From NCBI GenBank assembly GCA_943354005.1, contig CALRBE010000004.1, positions 68,600 through 104,876 on the forward strand: a DNA stretch of 36,277 bases, read 5' to 3'. Below the pieces are notes generated by a model. The model was not told the origin of the DNA, ran no database searches, and saw only the letters and a list, made by a program, of their open reading frames with translations. The position numbers and the translations under genes were made by a program. The stretch is from an uncultured Candidatus Saccharimonas sp. (GTDB lineage Bacteria > Patescibacteriota > Saccharimonadia > Saccharimonadales > AWTP1-31). Positions 15,492 to 24,164 of this stretch are shown here, one piece after another (within the stretch, counting starts at the first letter, position 1; each line of letters begins with the position of its first letter).

Positions 15492-17579
15492 ATGGCAGCG
15501 AAGAAGTATCCACTGGATAAAATTCGAAATATTGGTATTATCGCGCATATTGACGCAGGTAAAACTACAACTACAGAAGGTATACTATTCCGAACTGGAC
15601 TTAAGCACAAAATTGGTGCAGTTCATGAAGGTGGAACGACTACTGACTGGATGGCTCAAGAACGCGAACGTGGTATTACTATTGTTTCTGCTGCTGTATC
15701 TTGCTACTGGAAAGACAACCAGGTCAACATTATCGATACACCAGGACACATCGACTTTACTGTTGAAGTAGAGCGATCACTTCGTGTACTTGACGGTGCC
15801 GTTGTTGTTTTTGACGGTAAAATGGGTGTTGAAAGCCAATCTGAAACTGTATGGCGCCAAGCTGATAAATACCATGTTCCTCGCTTTTGTTTTATTAACA
15901 AGATCAACCAAACAGGTGGTGATTTCTATAGATCTCTAGATACTATCCATGCTCGTCTTAGTAAGCGTGCCTTTCCGATTCACTTGCCTATTGGTTTTGA
16001 ACAAGAAATTAATGGCCTAGTAGACCTAATCTCAATGAAGGCATATACATACAAGGATTTTACAGATAAGGCTCTCGTTGAAACTGAAATTCCTGAAGAC
16101 ATGATGGAAAAGGTTAAACGATACCGTAGCCTACTTATTGAAAACGCAGTAGCTGAAGACGAAGTAATACTAGAGAAATACTTTGAAGTTGGCGAAGAAG
16201 GCCTTAGTGAAGACGAAATTCGTGCAGCTGTTCGCTCTGCAACCTTAGCTGGAAATTTCTACCCTGTAACTGGTGGAGATGGTCGTGGCGTTATTGTTGA
16301 GAAGGTACTCGATCTAGTCGTAGAGCTACTACCTAGTCCTATTGACCGTGGTTCTACTTGGGGTACTAACCCAAAGACTGGCGACGAAATAGAACGAAAG
16401 CCAAATACTGAAGAACCATTTTCTGGCCTAGCTTTTAAAATTGCTACGGATCCTTTTGTAGGTAAGCTAGCTTACTTCCGTGTATATTCTGGAAAACTAC
16501 AATCTGGAAGCTATATTCTAAACAGCTCTACTGGTGAAAGAGAACGAGTAGGGAGAATTGTTCGTATGCAGGCTGACAAGCGTGAAGACGTTACAGAAGT
16601 GGACGCTGGTGATATCGCAGCTATTGTTGGACTTAAAGGTACTACTACAGGTCAAACTCTCTGCGAACAAGCTAGCCCAATCGTTCTTGAAAGTATTACT
16701 TTTCCTGAGCCACCAGTTAGTATTGCAATTGAACCTAAGACAAAAGCTGATCAAGAAAAGATGAGTACTGCATTACAGCGTCTTGCAGAAGAAGACCCTA
16801 CTTTCCGAGTAAATGTAGACGACGAAACAGGACAGACTATTATTCGAGGAATGGGTGAGCTTCACTTGGAAATCCTTGTTGATCGCATGAAGCGAGAGTT
16901 TAGTGTCGAAGCAAACATTGGACAACCACAAGTTGCTTACCGAGAAACAATCCGTAAAGACGGTGTTGAAATTGAAGGTAAATTCGTTCGACAATCTGGT
17001 GGTAAGGGTCAATACGGTCACGTTTGGCTCCGACTTAGTCAAAACGAAGCTGGAAAAGGTTTTGAGTTCATCAATGCAATTAAAGGTGGAGTAATCCCAT
17101 CCGAGTACATTAAGCCTGTATCTCAGGGTATCCAGGAAGCTATGAATAATGGTGTTCTAGCTGGCTACCCAGTTGTAGACATTAAAGCTGAACTTTATGA
17201 CGGAAGCTATCACGATGTTGACTCAAACGAAATGGCATTCAAGATTGCTGGCTCAATGGCTCTTCAAGCAGGAGTTAAGTCTGCTAGCCCAGTCCTAATG
17301 GAACCTGTCATGAAAGTAGTCGTCGTAACACCAGAAGAGTTCATGGGTGACGTAATTGGTGATTTGAACAGCAAGCGTGGACGTATCGAATCCATGGAAG
17401 ATCTAAGTTCAGGAATTAAAGAAATAACTTCTTTCGTACCACTTGGAGAAATGTTCGGATATACCACTACTCTACGAAGCTCTACACAGGGACGAGCGAG
17501 CTCTAGCATGGAGCTAGCGCACTATGCTGACGTTCCAAATCACGTTGCTGAAGCAATCATTGCTAAAAACGCAAAATAA
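15492..17579 (+). CDS. fusA: Elongation factor G with NKIN in place of NKxD
   Basis: Translocase GTPase, 695 aa. P-loop [13 protein letters not shown], switch [10 protein letters not shown] and switch [10 protein letters not shown] are normal. The G4 guanine-recognition motif, normally NKMD, is NKIN at residues 136-139 (codons 15897-15908). Domain II to V landmarks include [36 protein letters not shown] and a C-terminus with [13 protein letters not shown] and [10 protein letters not shown]. An AAGG SD lies 9 nt upstream. The length excludes a mitochondrial-type or Tet(M)-like paralog, and it is the only EF-G seen in the window. Confidence 0.97.
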   Translation: MAAKKYPLDKIRNIGIIAHIDAGKTTTTEGILFRTGLKHKIGAVHEGGTTTDWMAQERERGITIVSAAVSCYWKDNQVNIIDTPGHIDFTVEVERSLRVLDGAVVVFDGKMGVESQSETVWRQADKYHVPRFCFINKINQTGGDFYRSLDTIHARLSKRAFPIHLPIGFEQEINGLVDLISMKAYTYKDFTDKALVETEIPEDMMEKVKRYRSLLIENAVAEDEVILEKYFEVGEEGLSEDEIRAAVRSATLAGNFYPVTGGDGRGVIVEKVLDLVVELLPSPIDRGSTWGTNPKTGDEIERKPNTEEPFSGLAFKIATDPFVGKLAYFRVYSGKLQSGSYILNSSTGERERVGRIVRMQADKREDVTEVDAGDIAAIVGLKGTTTGQTLCEQASPIVLESITFPEPPVSIAIEPKTKADQEKMSTALQRLAEEDPTFRVNVDDETGQTIIRGMGELHLEILVDRMKREFSVEANIGQPQVAYRETIRKDGVEIEGKFVRQSGGKGQYGHVWLRLSQNEAGKGFEFINAIKGGVIPSEYIKPVSQGIQEAMNNGVLAGYPVVDIKAELYDGSYHDVDSNEMAFKIAGSMALQAGVKSASPVLMEPVMKVVVVTPEEFMGDVIGDLNSKRGRIESMEDLSSGIKEITSFVPLGEMFGYTTTLRSSTQGRASSSMELAHYADVPNHVAEAIIAKNAK

Positions 17580-17606
17580 GCTGATAACTGTACTGTTTCA
17601 ATAGAC

Positions 17607-17635
17607 TTTACAAACATCGGTAGTTCAACTATAAT
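17607..17635 (+). promoter_or_regulatory. tuf promoter
   Basis: TTTACA (17607-17612), 17-nt spacer, perfect TATAAT (17630-17635). Start near 17642 leaves a leader of about 59 nt with an AGGAG just before the ATG. It allows EF-Tu to be made independently of rpsL-rpsG-fusA. Confidence 0.85.
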
Positions 17636-17700
17636 TAGTGATAATTGTTGTGAGGTAGATATCTCATGCAAATAAAATATGTAAATAGGAGTCCATAGTA

Positions 17701-18885
17701 ATGGCAGAAAATTTTGACCGAAGTAAACCACATGTAAACGTAGGAACTATGGGACACGTTGACCATGGTAAAACTACACTAACCGCTGCTATCACTGCAG
17801 TACTTGCTAAAAAATTGCCTAGCGCAGTTAACAAGCCAGTTGCTTATGATCAAATTGATAACGCACCTGAAGAACGCGCACGTGGTATTACCATTGCAAC
17901 TTCTCACCAGGAATACGAAAGCGCAAAACGACACTACGCTCACGTTGATATGCCAGGACACGCTGACTATGTTAAGAACATGATCACCGGTGCTGCTCAA
18001 ATTGACGGTGCTATTCTTGTTGTTGGTGCTAACGACGGTCCACTACCACAAACTCGAGAGCACGTTCTACTTGCTCGACAGGTTGGTGTTCCAAGCATTC
18101 TTGTATTTATGAACAAGATGGACCTTGCAGATCCAGAACTAGTTGAACTTGTTGAAATGGATATTCGTGAACTTCTAGCTAAGAATGGCTTTGATGAGAA
18201 CGCTCCAATCATTAAGGGTTCTGCTACTAAAGCTCTTGCTGGATCAAAAGAAGACGAAGACGCTATTATGGAACTAGTTGAAGCTATGGATAGCTTCATT
18301 CCAGAACCAAAACGCGAACTAGACAAGCCTTTCCTAATGCCTATCGAAGACGTATTTAGTATTAAAGGTCGCGGTACTGTTGCGACTGGACGTATTGAAC
18401 AGGGAATCGTTAAGGTTGGTGAAGAAATTGAAATCGTTGGTATCCGAGATACTCGTAAATCAACTGTAACTGGCGTTGAAATGTTCAAGAAGAATCTTGA
18501 TCAAGGACAAGCTGGTGACAACGTTGGTATTCTACTTCGAGGAGTAGAACGCGATGATATCGAGCGTGGTCAAGTTCTTTCTAAGCCAGGAACTGTAAAC
18601 CCTCATACTGAATTTGAATCAGAAGTTTATATCCTTACAAAAGAAGAAGGCGGACGTCATACTCCATTCTTCAAGGGTTATAAGCCTCAGTTCTACTTCC
18701 GTACTACTGACGTTACAGGTGAAGTTGAACTTCCAGCTGACAAAGAAATGGTTATGCCTGGTGATACTATTACCTTTAAAGTTAAACTACTTGCTCCTAT
18801 TGCTATGGAACAAGGTCTACGCTTCGCTATTCGTGAAGGTGGACGTACAGTCGGTGCTGGTGTTGTTACTAAAATTAACAAATAA
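17701..18885 (+). CDS. tuf: Elongation factor Tu
   Basis: Delivers aminoacyl-tRNA to the ribosome; 394 aa. GTPase motifs: GHVDHGKTT (P-loop), RGITIATSH (switch I), DMPGHADYV (switch II) and an intact NKMD, in contrast to the altered G4 of EF-G. Domain II carries [17 protein letters not shown], and domain III ends [13 protein letters not shown]. It has its own near-consensus promoter and is closed by a strong terminator, so it is probably one of the most highly expressed units here. Confidence 0.98.
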   Translation: MAENFDRSKPHVNVGTMGHVDHGKTTLTAAITAVLAKKLPSAVNKPVAYDQIDNAPEERARGITIATSHQEYESAKRHYAHVDMPGHADYVKNMITGAAQIDGAILVVGANDGPLPQTREHVLLARQVGVPSILVFMNKMDLADPELVELVEMDIRELLAKNGFDENAPIIKGSATKALAGSKEDEDAIMELVEAMDSFIPEPKRELDKPFLMPIEDVFSIKGRGTVATGRIEQGIVKVGEEIEIVGIRDTRKSTVTGVEMFKKNLDQGQAGDNVGILLRGVERDDIERGQVLSKPGTVNPHTEFESEVYILTKEEGGRHTPFFKGYKPQFYFRTTDVTGEVELPADKEMVMPGDTITFKVKLLAPIAMEQGLRFAIREGGRTVGAGVVTKINK

Positions 18886-18903
18886 AACAGCCCAAACTTT
18901 TTG

Positions 18904-18933
18904 AAAAGAGCCTCATTGCGGGGCTCTTTTCAT
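18904..18933 (+). terminator. Rho-independent terminator after tuf
   Basis: Stem AAAAGAGCC (18904-18912) / GGCTCTTTT (18922-18930) with a 9-nt loop, ending in a T-run. Confidence 0.92.
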
Positions 18934-18936
18934 TTA

Positions 18937-18965
18937 TGGACGAAAATATTAAATTAGTGTATGAT
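18937..18965 (+). promoter_or_regulatory. rpsJ promoter
   Basis: TGGACG (18937-18942, 4 of 6 to consensus), 17-nt spacer, TATGAT (18960-18965). Start near 18972 gives a leader of about 84 nt. Confidence 0.6.
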
Positions 18966-18982
18966 ATAAAAGTAAATTAATC

Positions 18983-19040
18983 GTGATGACTAAAAGTTTA
19001 TATGTCTTCTCTACATAGAATCATATAAATGTTACATCAC
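18983..19040 (+). promoter_or_regulatory. Long hairpin in the rpsJ leader
   Basis: Three nested perfect helices: GTGATG (18983-18988) with CATCAC (19035-19040), TTTATATG (18997-19004) with CATATAAA (19022-19029), and TTCT (19007-19010) with AGAA (19017-19020) around a 6-nt loop. The outer helix ends one base before the SD (AGAGGAG, 19042-19048), so folding or protein binding could control ribosome access. A candidate autoregulatory leader. Confidence 0.6.
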
Positions 19041-19055
19041 CAGAGGAGTTATAAA

Positions 19056-19388
19056 ATGGCTGAAGCTAAAAAAGCAACAGATAACAAACAACGGATTCGT
19101 ATCCGTCTTAAAGCTTATGATCATAAAGTTATTGATCAAGCTGCAAAACAAATCATTGATACAGCACTACGTACAGGAGCTGTAATTGCAGGACCAATTC
19201 CTCTTCCAACACGTCGAACTACATATACAGTGGTCAAGAGCCCTCATGTGTTCAAAAAAGGCCGTGAGCAGTTCGAAATGCGTGTACACAAGCGTCTTAT
19301 CGACGTTATGGACCCAACACCTAAGACTATCGACAGTCTTATGAACATCAGCTTGCCAGCTGGATGTGACGCTGAAATCAAAATGTAA
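19056..19388 (+). CDS. rpsJ: 30S ribosomal protein S10 (uS10)
   Basis: 30S head protein that also serves as NusE in antitermination. 110 aa from the ATG at 19056, which is chosen over the in-frame ATG at 19029 because AGAGGAG sits 7 nt before it and the 19029 codon is inside the leader hairpin. Family motifs are [25 protein letters not shown] and [23 protein letters not shown]. Unusually, it is not the first gene of the S10 cluster: a Nudix gene and a membrane-protein gene separate it from rplC. Confidence 0.97.
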   Translation: MAEAKKATDNKQRIRIRLKAYDHKVIDQAAKQIIDTALRTGAVIAGPIPLPTRRTTYTVVKSPHVFKKGREQFEMRVHKRLIDVMDPTPKTIDSLMNISLPAGCDAEIKM

Positions 19389-19409
19389 TTCAGACCTCCA
19401 AGGAGGTAT

Positions 19410-19883
19410 ATGAGTAAAATCAAGCCTGCAAAAGAACATGTAGACCTTAAAAGAGGTGTAGATTATATTGGCGTGACTGTAAACTTTCTAGTGCATGATG
19501 GGAATGGACGAATTTTGCTTCAAAAACGTAGCAAGCAATGTCGAGATGAGCAAGGACGTTGGGATATTGGGGGTGGTGCGGTTGAATTTGGAGAAAGCCT
19601 AGACGAAGCTGTACTTCGTGAGCTGCGAGAAGAACTCAATGTTGACCCTGTTTCTTATGAGTTCGTTCAGCACTACGATGCACATCGTATTAATGATGGG
19701 CTTCCAACACACTGGATAGCAATTACATACGCCGTGCAAGTTGATCCTAATAAGGTTTCAATTGGTGAACCTCATAAGATTGACGAAATAGGCTGGTTTA
19801 ATCAAGATACTCTTCCGGAACCTAGACATAGCATGTTTCATAAGGCCCATGAAATAGCCTTGAAAAAGAATATTCTTAAATAA
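19410..19883 (+). CDS. Nudix hydrolase, 157 aa
   Basis: Hydrolyses a nucleoside diphosphate linked to another moiety; the exact substrate cannot be told. The Nudix box is complete at about residues 55-77, GAVEFGE followed by seven residues and then RELREEL. The N-terminal [20 protein letters not shown] and [10 protein letters not shown] segments are typical of MutT/ADP-ribose-like members. The ATG at 19410 is preceded by a perfect AAGGAGG 6 nt upstream. It is 21 nt after rpsJ, so probably cotranscribed, which could make it part of a housekeeping nucleotide-sanitation function. No terminator follows before the next promoter. Confidence 0.9.
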   Translation: MSKIKPAKEHVDLKRGVDYIGVTVNFLVHDGNGRILLQKRSKQCRDEQGRWDIGGGAVEFGESLDEAVLRELREELNVDPVSYEFVQHYDAHRINDGLPTHWIAITYAVQVDPNKVSIGEPHKIDEIGWFNQDTLPEPRHSMFHKAHEIALKKNILK

Positions 19884-19906
19884 GGTAATACGTATCACGC
19901 TAATGC

Positions 19907-19912
19907 TATACT
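19907..19912 (+). promoter_or_regulatory. -10 box of the 19919 gene (leaderless GTG)
   Basis: TATACT at 19907-19912, 6 nt before a GTG start. The -35 region is poor. Confidence 0.45.
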
Positions 19913-19918
19913 GTATTT

Positions 19919-20203
19919 GTGTTTGTAATCAAAAAATTATCTTCTAAAAAGGCTCGTAGCAACTCACTTGATTTTATGTTCATTCTTAAAATCACGGTTT
20001 ATCTAGTACTTAGCACACAGTGGCTATATCTACAGAAAACGTTCGGAACCTACCAGATACCAATTCCTGTCGGAGCCCTTATCGCACTATTCTTATCCTT
20101 CAGAGAAAGATTTCGTATTGATAGAAAAATTGAATACGTCGTTATTATCCTAGCTATGTTTATAGGATTCTTGCTTCCCATTGGATTTACGTTCAATTAT
20201 TAG
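19919..20203 (+). CDS. Small membrane protein of unknown function, 94 aa
   Basis: Not recognised. Starts with GTG at 19919, supported by a -10 box 6 nt upstream. A short basic N-terminus (KKLSSKKARS) precedes hydrophobic segments at about residues 19-38, 47-61 and 72-93. It is therefore probably a three-pass inner-membrane protein with a positively charged cytoplasmic loop (FRERFRIDRK) between segments two and three. Sits between the Nudix gene and the rplC leader. A possibly similar small membrane protein is at 34898-35161, but no alignable identity is seen. Confidence 0.65.
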   Translation: MFVIKKLSSKKARSNSLDFMFILKITVYLVLSTQWLYLQKTFGTYQIPIPVGALIALFLSFRERFRIDRKIEYVVIILAMFIGFLLPIGFTFNY

Positions 20204-20226
20204 TAGTATGTAGTATTAACAACATA

Positions 20227-20256
20227 TTGACAGAGGTATGAGTAATCTGGTAATCT
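20227..20256 (+). promoter_or_regulatory. Promoter of the rplC-rplO cluster
   Basis: Perfect TTGACA (20227-20232), 18-nt spacer, TAATCT (20251-20256). Start near 20263, leaving a leader of about 140 nt. A weaker upstream candidate is TTTACG (20186-20191) with TAGTAT (20211-20216). Confidence 0.7.
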
Positions 20257-20390
20257 GTATTGGTATATTAAAACCTGTTCTTGATATGTTAGAAGGTTCA
20301 CGGGACGTTAATTATTGATTAACAGATGTGAAAACCACCAACTATCAAGCATTTCTTATTTGTAAATATCACTTAAGAACTAATACAGCT
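20255..20390 (+). promoter_or_regulatory. Structured leader upstream of rplC
   Basis: A perfect 6-bp hairpin GTTAAT (20307-20312) / ATTAAC (20318-20323) is enclosed by TTCAC (20297-20301) / GTGAA (20328-20332). In addition, CTGTATTGGT (20255-20264) is complementary over 10 bp (one G-T) to ACTAATACAG near 20381-20390, which would close the whole leader. If transcription starts at about 20263 that 5' arm is missing, so the long-range pairing needs an upstream start. S10-operon leaders are autoregulated by L4 in E. coli; the role here is inferred. Confidence 0.5.
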
Positions 20391-20404
20391 AACAACGAGG
20401 AAAT

Positions 20405-21019
20405 ATGAAAGCATTTGTTACCCGCAAAATTGGTATGACAAGTATCGTATCTGAGGATGGTTCAGTTATAGCCGTCACTCTGCTTTCCGCTACCCCAAAT
20501 ACTGTTACCCAGGTTAAAACTGTCGAAACTGATGGCTATAATGCTATTCAAGTTGGTGCAGAAACGTCAAAGAAAATTGGCAAGACTATGGCAGGACATC
20601 TTAAGGCAGCAAAAGCATCAAGCAAACTCATTCGTGAGTTTAGAGTAAAAGAAATAGAAGAAGACCTTAGCGTCGGAGCAGAGCTCAACGCAGAGGTCTT
20701 TTCAGTTGGCGACATAGTTAAAGTCACTGGAACAAGCAAAGGTAAGGGTTGGGCCGGTACTATTAAGCGACATAACTTCCATCGCGGTCGTAAGACTCAC
20801 GGTGGCGGAAGCTATCGCCGACCTGGTTCTATTGGTTCTATGTATCCTCAGAAAATCTTTAAAGGAAAAAAGATGGCTGGACAAATGGGTCATGAACAAG
20901 TGAGCGTTAAGAATCTTAAAATTGCACTTGTTGATACTGAACTTAACGTTATTGGCGTTAAGGGTGCAGTACCTGGTCCACGTAAAGGCATCGTACTTAT
21001 CCAAGGAGCAGCATCATGA
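20405..21019 (+). CDS. rplC: 50S ribosomal protein L3 (uL3)
   Basis: Early 50S assembly protein, 204 aa. Starts MKAFVTRKIGMTSI. The peptidyl-transferase-reaching loop is FHRGRKTHGGGSYRRPGSIGS, then MAGQMGHEQVSVKNLKI and PGPRKGIVLI. SD GAGG is 6 nt upstream. Its TGA overlaps the rplD ATG (ATGA). First gene of an 18-gene ribosomal run of tightly spaced genes transcribed from about 20263. Confidence 0.98.
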   Translation: MKAFVTRKIGMTSIVSEDGSVIAVTLLSATPNTVTQVKTVETDGYNAIQVGAETSKKIGKTMAGHLKAAKASSKLIREFRVKEIEEDLSVGAELNAEVFSVGDIVKVTGTSKGKGWAGTIKRHNFHRGRKTHGGGSYRRPGSIGSMYPQKIFKGKKMAGQMGHEQVSVKNLKIALVDTELNVIGVKGAVPGPRKGIVLIQGAAS

Positions 21020-21675
21020 GCGTAGCAACATTTACTAAAGCTGGAGCTAAGGCTACAACAGCTGCAAAGCTTGATACTAATATCTTCGGTATCACTGTCG
21101 AGAATCATGATCTTATCAAGCAAGCTTACGTAGCGTATCTTGCAAATGGTCGTGAAAACCTTGCTGTAACAAAGACTCGTGGTCTTGTACGCGGTGGTGG
21201 TAAGAAGCCATGGAAGCAAAAGGGAACGGGTCGTGCTCGTTTCGGTTCATCTCGTGTACCAATTTGGCGCGGTGGTGGTATTACTTTTGGTCCTACAGGT
21301 CTTGAGAACTATTCTCACAAGATTCATGTTAAGGCTAAGCGACAAGCAATACGACAAGCTCTTTCAATGGCTCTAACAGAAGAACGCATTAAAGTTATCG
21401 AAACTTTTGACTGCAAAGATGGCCTTACTAAGCCAACAGCTGCACTTCTAGCTAAAATCGGTGCGACTCGACGTGTACTCGTTGTTGTTGCTAAGAAAGA
21501 TGAGAACATTGAACGTGCTACTCATAACCTCAAGCAGGTTAAAGCAGTCCATGCACAGTACCTAAACGTTTATGACGTTGTGAATGCTCACAGTATCGTT
21601 ATCACTAAGGAAGCTCTTGAACTTATTGGCTCATGGCTCGGATCTGAAACAAAAGCGAAAGCTGAGGCAAAATAA
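21016..21675 (+). CDS. rplD: 50S ribosomal protein L4 (uL4)
   Basis: Exit-tunnel protein and, in E. coli, the repressor of the S10 operon; 219 aa. The tunnel loop reads RGLVRGGGKKPWKQKGTGRARFG, then RVPIWRGGG. It carries a short Lys/Ala/Glu tail (ETKAKAEAK). If the rplC leader is autoregulatory, L4 is the first ligand to test. Overlaps rplC by 4 nt and rplW by 1 nt. Confidence 0.97.
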   Translation: MSVATFTKAGAKATTAAKLDTNIFGITVENHDLIKQAYVAYLANGRENLAVTKTRGLVRGGGKKPWKQKGTGRARFGSSRVPIWRGGGITFGPTGLENYSHKIHVKAKRQAIRQALSMALTEERIKVIETFDCKDGLTKPTAALLAKIGATRRVLVVVAKKDENIERATHNLKQVKAVHAQYLNVYDVVNAHSIVITKEALELIGSWLGSETKAKAEAK

Positions 21676-22025
21676 TGAATAAAATAATGACACTCAAGCC
21701 TCGTCTTAGCGAAAAGGCATACGAGCAAAGTAAGACTAATAACGTCTATATCTTTGCAGTACCTATTACAGCTAACAAGTTCTCTATTGCTGAAGCAGTT
21801 GCATCACAATTTGAAGTATCTGTAACTAAAGTTCGTATTGTCGTACAAAAAGGTAAAGCTGTACCAGCCCGTCGTCGTCGTGCACGACCTGGTGTTGGTT
21901 ATCGTGCTGACATGAAGAAAGCATATGTAACACTTAAAGAAGGTGACCAGATTGCTATCTTTGATACAGAAGATAAAGCGGCTGATAAAAAAGCAGCTAA
22001 GAAGGCTAAGAAGGAAACGAAATAA
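21675..22025 (+). CDS. rplW: 50S ribosomal protein L23 (uL23)
   Basis: Exit-site docking protein for trigger factor and SRP, 116 aa. TLKPRLSEKAYEQ and YIFAVPITANKFSIAEAVASQFEV are canonical, and VGYRADMKKAYVTLKEG marks the fold's end. After it comes a 20-residue Lys/Ala tail (DKKAAKKAKK) not found in E. coli L23. One-base overlaps (TAATG) on both sides. Confidence 0.97.
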   Translation: MNKIMTLKPRLSEKAYEQSKTNNVYIFAVPITANKFSIAEAVASQFEVSVTKVRIVVQKGKAVPARRRRARPGVGYRADMKKAYVTLKEGDQIAIFDTEDKAADKKAAKKAKKETK

Positions 22026-22861
22026 TGGCTATTAAGACTTTTAATCCTACTACTCCTGGTCAACGCGGTATGACCACTCAAGATATGAGTGAGATTACAG
22101 CTAAGAAGCCAATTAAATCACTACTAGTTATTAAAAAGCGGGTTAGTGGACGTAACAACCAGGGACGTATTACTACACGTCACCGTGGTGGTGGAGCAAA
22201 GCAGTTCTACCGACTTGTAAACTTTAAGCTTGCAGCTGGTAAAACTGCAGTTATTGAAGCGATTGAATACGACCCTAACCGAAGCGCACGTATTGCACGA
22301 ATCAAAGAACATGACGGAACTTACCACTACATCATTGCCGCTAAGGGAATGAAAGTTAAGCAAGTTATTGCAAGTGGTGAAGACGCTCCAATTGAAGTCG
22401 GTAACCGTCTTCAGCTTCAGCACATTCCTGTTGGTAGCCTTATCTATGGTATTGAGCTCCAACCTGGCCGTGGTGCACAAATGGTTCGTAGCGCAGGTGT
22501 TAGCGCTCAGCTTATGGCTAAAGAAGGTGATTACACCCAAGTCCGTATGCCTAGTGGCGAAGTACGGCTTATCCTCCAAACTTGCATGGCAAGTATCGGA
22601 CGAGTTGGTAACGAACAGCACCAGAACATTAAGATCGGTAAAGCGGGTCGTAACAGACTTCGTGGTATCCGACCATCTGTTCGTGGTGTAGTTATGAACG
22701 CTGCAGATCACCCTCACGGTGGTGGAGATGGTGGACGTCACGGAACTGGTAAAGATCCTCGTACTCCATGGGGTCAAAAGACTCTTGGATACAAGACACG
22801 CCGTCGTAAGAGCACTAATAAATTTATCGTAAGAAGCCGACATTCGGCGAAGAGGAAATAA
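22025..22861 (+). CDS. rplB: 50S ribosomal protein L2 (uL2)
   Basis: Peptidyl-transferase-centre-adjacent protein, 278 aa. MAIKTFNPTTPGQRGM start, SGRNNQGRITTRHRGGGAK, and the conserved histidine segment NAADHPHGGGDGGRHG near the C-terminus. Full length and unremarkable. A 239-aa ORF on the opposite strand is only a shadow. Confidence 0.98.
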   Translation: MAIKTFNPTTPGQRGMTTQDMSEITAKKPIKSLLVIKKRVSGRNNQGRITTRHRGGGAKQFYRLVNFKLAAGKTAVIEAIEYDPNRSARIARIKEHDGTYHYIIAAKGMKVKQVIASGEDAPIEVGNRLQLQHIPVGSLIYGIELQPGRGAQMVRSAGVSAQLMAKEGDYTQVRMPSGEVRLILQTCMASIGRVGNEQHQNIKIGKAGRNRLRGIRPSVRGVVMNAADHPHGGGDGGRHGTGKDPRTPWGQKTLGYKTRRRKSTNKFIVRSRHSAKRK

Positions 22862-22870
22862 GGAAGCACT

Positions 22871-23146
22871 ATGAGTCGATCACTTAAAAAAGGACCATTC
22901 ATCGATCCAAAGCTTGCTAAAAAAGTAAGTGCTTTGAAAGATGATGACCGTACCATTATCAAAACATGGGCACGTGCATGTACGATTTCACCTGATTTCG
23001 TAGGTCGCACAATAGCTGTCCATAACGGTAAGGTACATGTTCCTGTATTTATCACTGAAAACATGGTTGGACACAAGCTTGGTGAATTTTCTCCAACTCG
23101 TAAATTCCGTTCACACGGCGGTAAGCTTGCGAAAGGTAAGAAATAA
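22871..23146 (+). CDS. rpsS: 30S ribosomal protein S19 (uS19)
   Basis: 30S head protein, 91 aa. Canonical [29 protein letters not shown] and [25 protein letters not shown] lies just upstream, after a 9-nt gap from rplB. Overlaps rplV by one base. Confidence 0.97.
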   Translation: MSRSLKKGPFIDPKLAKKVSALKDDDRTIIKTWARACTISPDFVGRTIAVHNGKVHVPVFITENMVGHKLGEFSPTRKFRSHGGKLAKGKK

Positions 23147-23532
23147 TGAACGTTCTAGCTGTAGCTAAGGGTGTAAACATGAGCCCACGTAAAGTTGGAG
23201 TTGTTGCTGCACTTATACGTGGAAGATCCGTTCAAGATGCACTTACTATTCTTGCGCATGTTCCTCGTGCTTCTGCTATTCCAGTTCGTAAGGCTGTAGA
23301 GAGCGCTCGAGCTAATGCTGAGCACAACCACAACCTTAAGCCCGATACACTTATGATTACTGAAATTAGCGTCTCACCTGGTACTCCTATGAAACGAATG
23401 CGACCTGCAGCACAAGGACGAGGACTTCCTTTCTTGCGTCGCACATGCCACATTCGTGTTGTAGTAGATGGTGAAACTCGAGTAGTGAAAAAGGCAGCTA
23501 AGCCTGCAACCGTAAAGAAAGAGGCAAAATAA
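23146..23532 (+). CDS. rplV: 50S ribosomal protein L22 (uL22)
   Basis: Exit-tunnel protein, 128 aa. Contains VNMSPRKVGVVAALIRGRSV, NAEHNHNLKPDTLMI and the tunnel hairpin around GTPMKRMRPAAQGRGLPFLRRTCH. A basic Lys/Ala/Pro tail (KKAAKPATVKKEAK) extends beyond the core. Confidence 0.97.
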   Translation: MNVLAVAKGVNMSPRKVGVVAALIRGRSVQDALTILAHVPRASAIPVRKAVESARANAEHNHNLKPDTLMITEISVSPGTPMKRMRPAAQGRGLPFLRRTCHIRVVVDGETRVVKKAAKPATVKKEAK

Positions 23533-23533
23533 T

Positions 23534-24163
23534 ATGGGACAAAAAGTAAATCCTATCAGCATGCGTCTTCAGGTCAACAAGGACTGGCGAAGCAAATGGT
23601 TCGCTACAAAGCGTGACTATGCGACATACCTTGCTAAAGACTTAAGCGTGCGAAGACTTATACATACTAAGCTTGGTAGCCGTGCTGCTATTAACAAAGT
23701 AGATATTGAGCGCTCACCAAACCTAGTGACAGTAACTATTTATACTGCAAAAGCAGGTGTTGTTATTGGACGAGGCGGAACTGGTGCTCAAGAACTTAAA
23801 GCTGCTATTGAAAAAATCTACGGTGCACAAACTCGAGTTAACATTGAAGAAATTAAAAAACCTGAACTGCATGCAAAACTAGTTGCAGAAAACATAGCTC
23901 ATCAGATTGAACGACGTATCTCTTTCCGTCGTGCAATCAAATCTACTGCTGCTGCAACAATGCGTGCAAACGCTAAAGGTATTCGTGTTGAAGTTTCAGG
24001 TCGTCTTAACGGTGCTGAAATGTCACGACGCGAAAAAGAAGTTCAAGGTAGCGTACCACTTCATACAATCCGTGCTGATATTGATTATTCTGCTGCACGA
24101 GCTCAAACTCCAGCTGGCGTTATCGGCGTAAAGGTATGGATTTACAAGGGAGAGGCTAACTAA
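23534..24163 (+). CDS. rpsC: 30S ribosomal protein S3 (uS3)
   Basis: mRNA-entry protein with a KH type-2 domain, 209 aa. [18 protein letters not shown] start, the GxxG loop in [14 protein letters not shown], and the C-terminal domain with [16 protein letters not shown] and [16 protein letters not shown]. One base separates it from rplV and one from rplP. Confidence 0.98.
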   Translation: MGQKVNPISMRLQVNKDWRSKWFATKRDYATYLAKDLSVRRLIHTKLGSRAAINKVDIERSPNLVTVTIYTAKAGVVIGRGGTGAQELKAAIEKIYGAQTRVNIEEIKKPELHAKLVAENIAHQIERRISFRRAIKSTAAATMRANAKGIRVEVSGRLNGAEMSRREKEVQGSVPLHTIRADIDYSAARAQTPAGVIGVKVWIYKGEAN

Positions 24164-24164
24164 T

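Noticed and set aside
17997-18488. Open frame of 163 codons on the minus strand opposite tuf
   Set aside because: Shadow of EF-Tu; no motif, SD or promoter.
19029-19055. Upstream ATG of rpsJ as true start
   Set aside because: It lies in the leader hairpin and has no SD; the ATG at 19056 has a strong SD and gives the family N-terminus.
22124-22843. Open frame of 239 codons on the minus strand opposite rplB
   Set aside because: Entirely antisense to a perfectly conserved L2 gene; composition is Ser/Thr/Cys-rich as expected for a shadow frame, with no promoter or SD.
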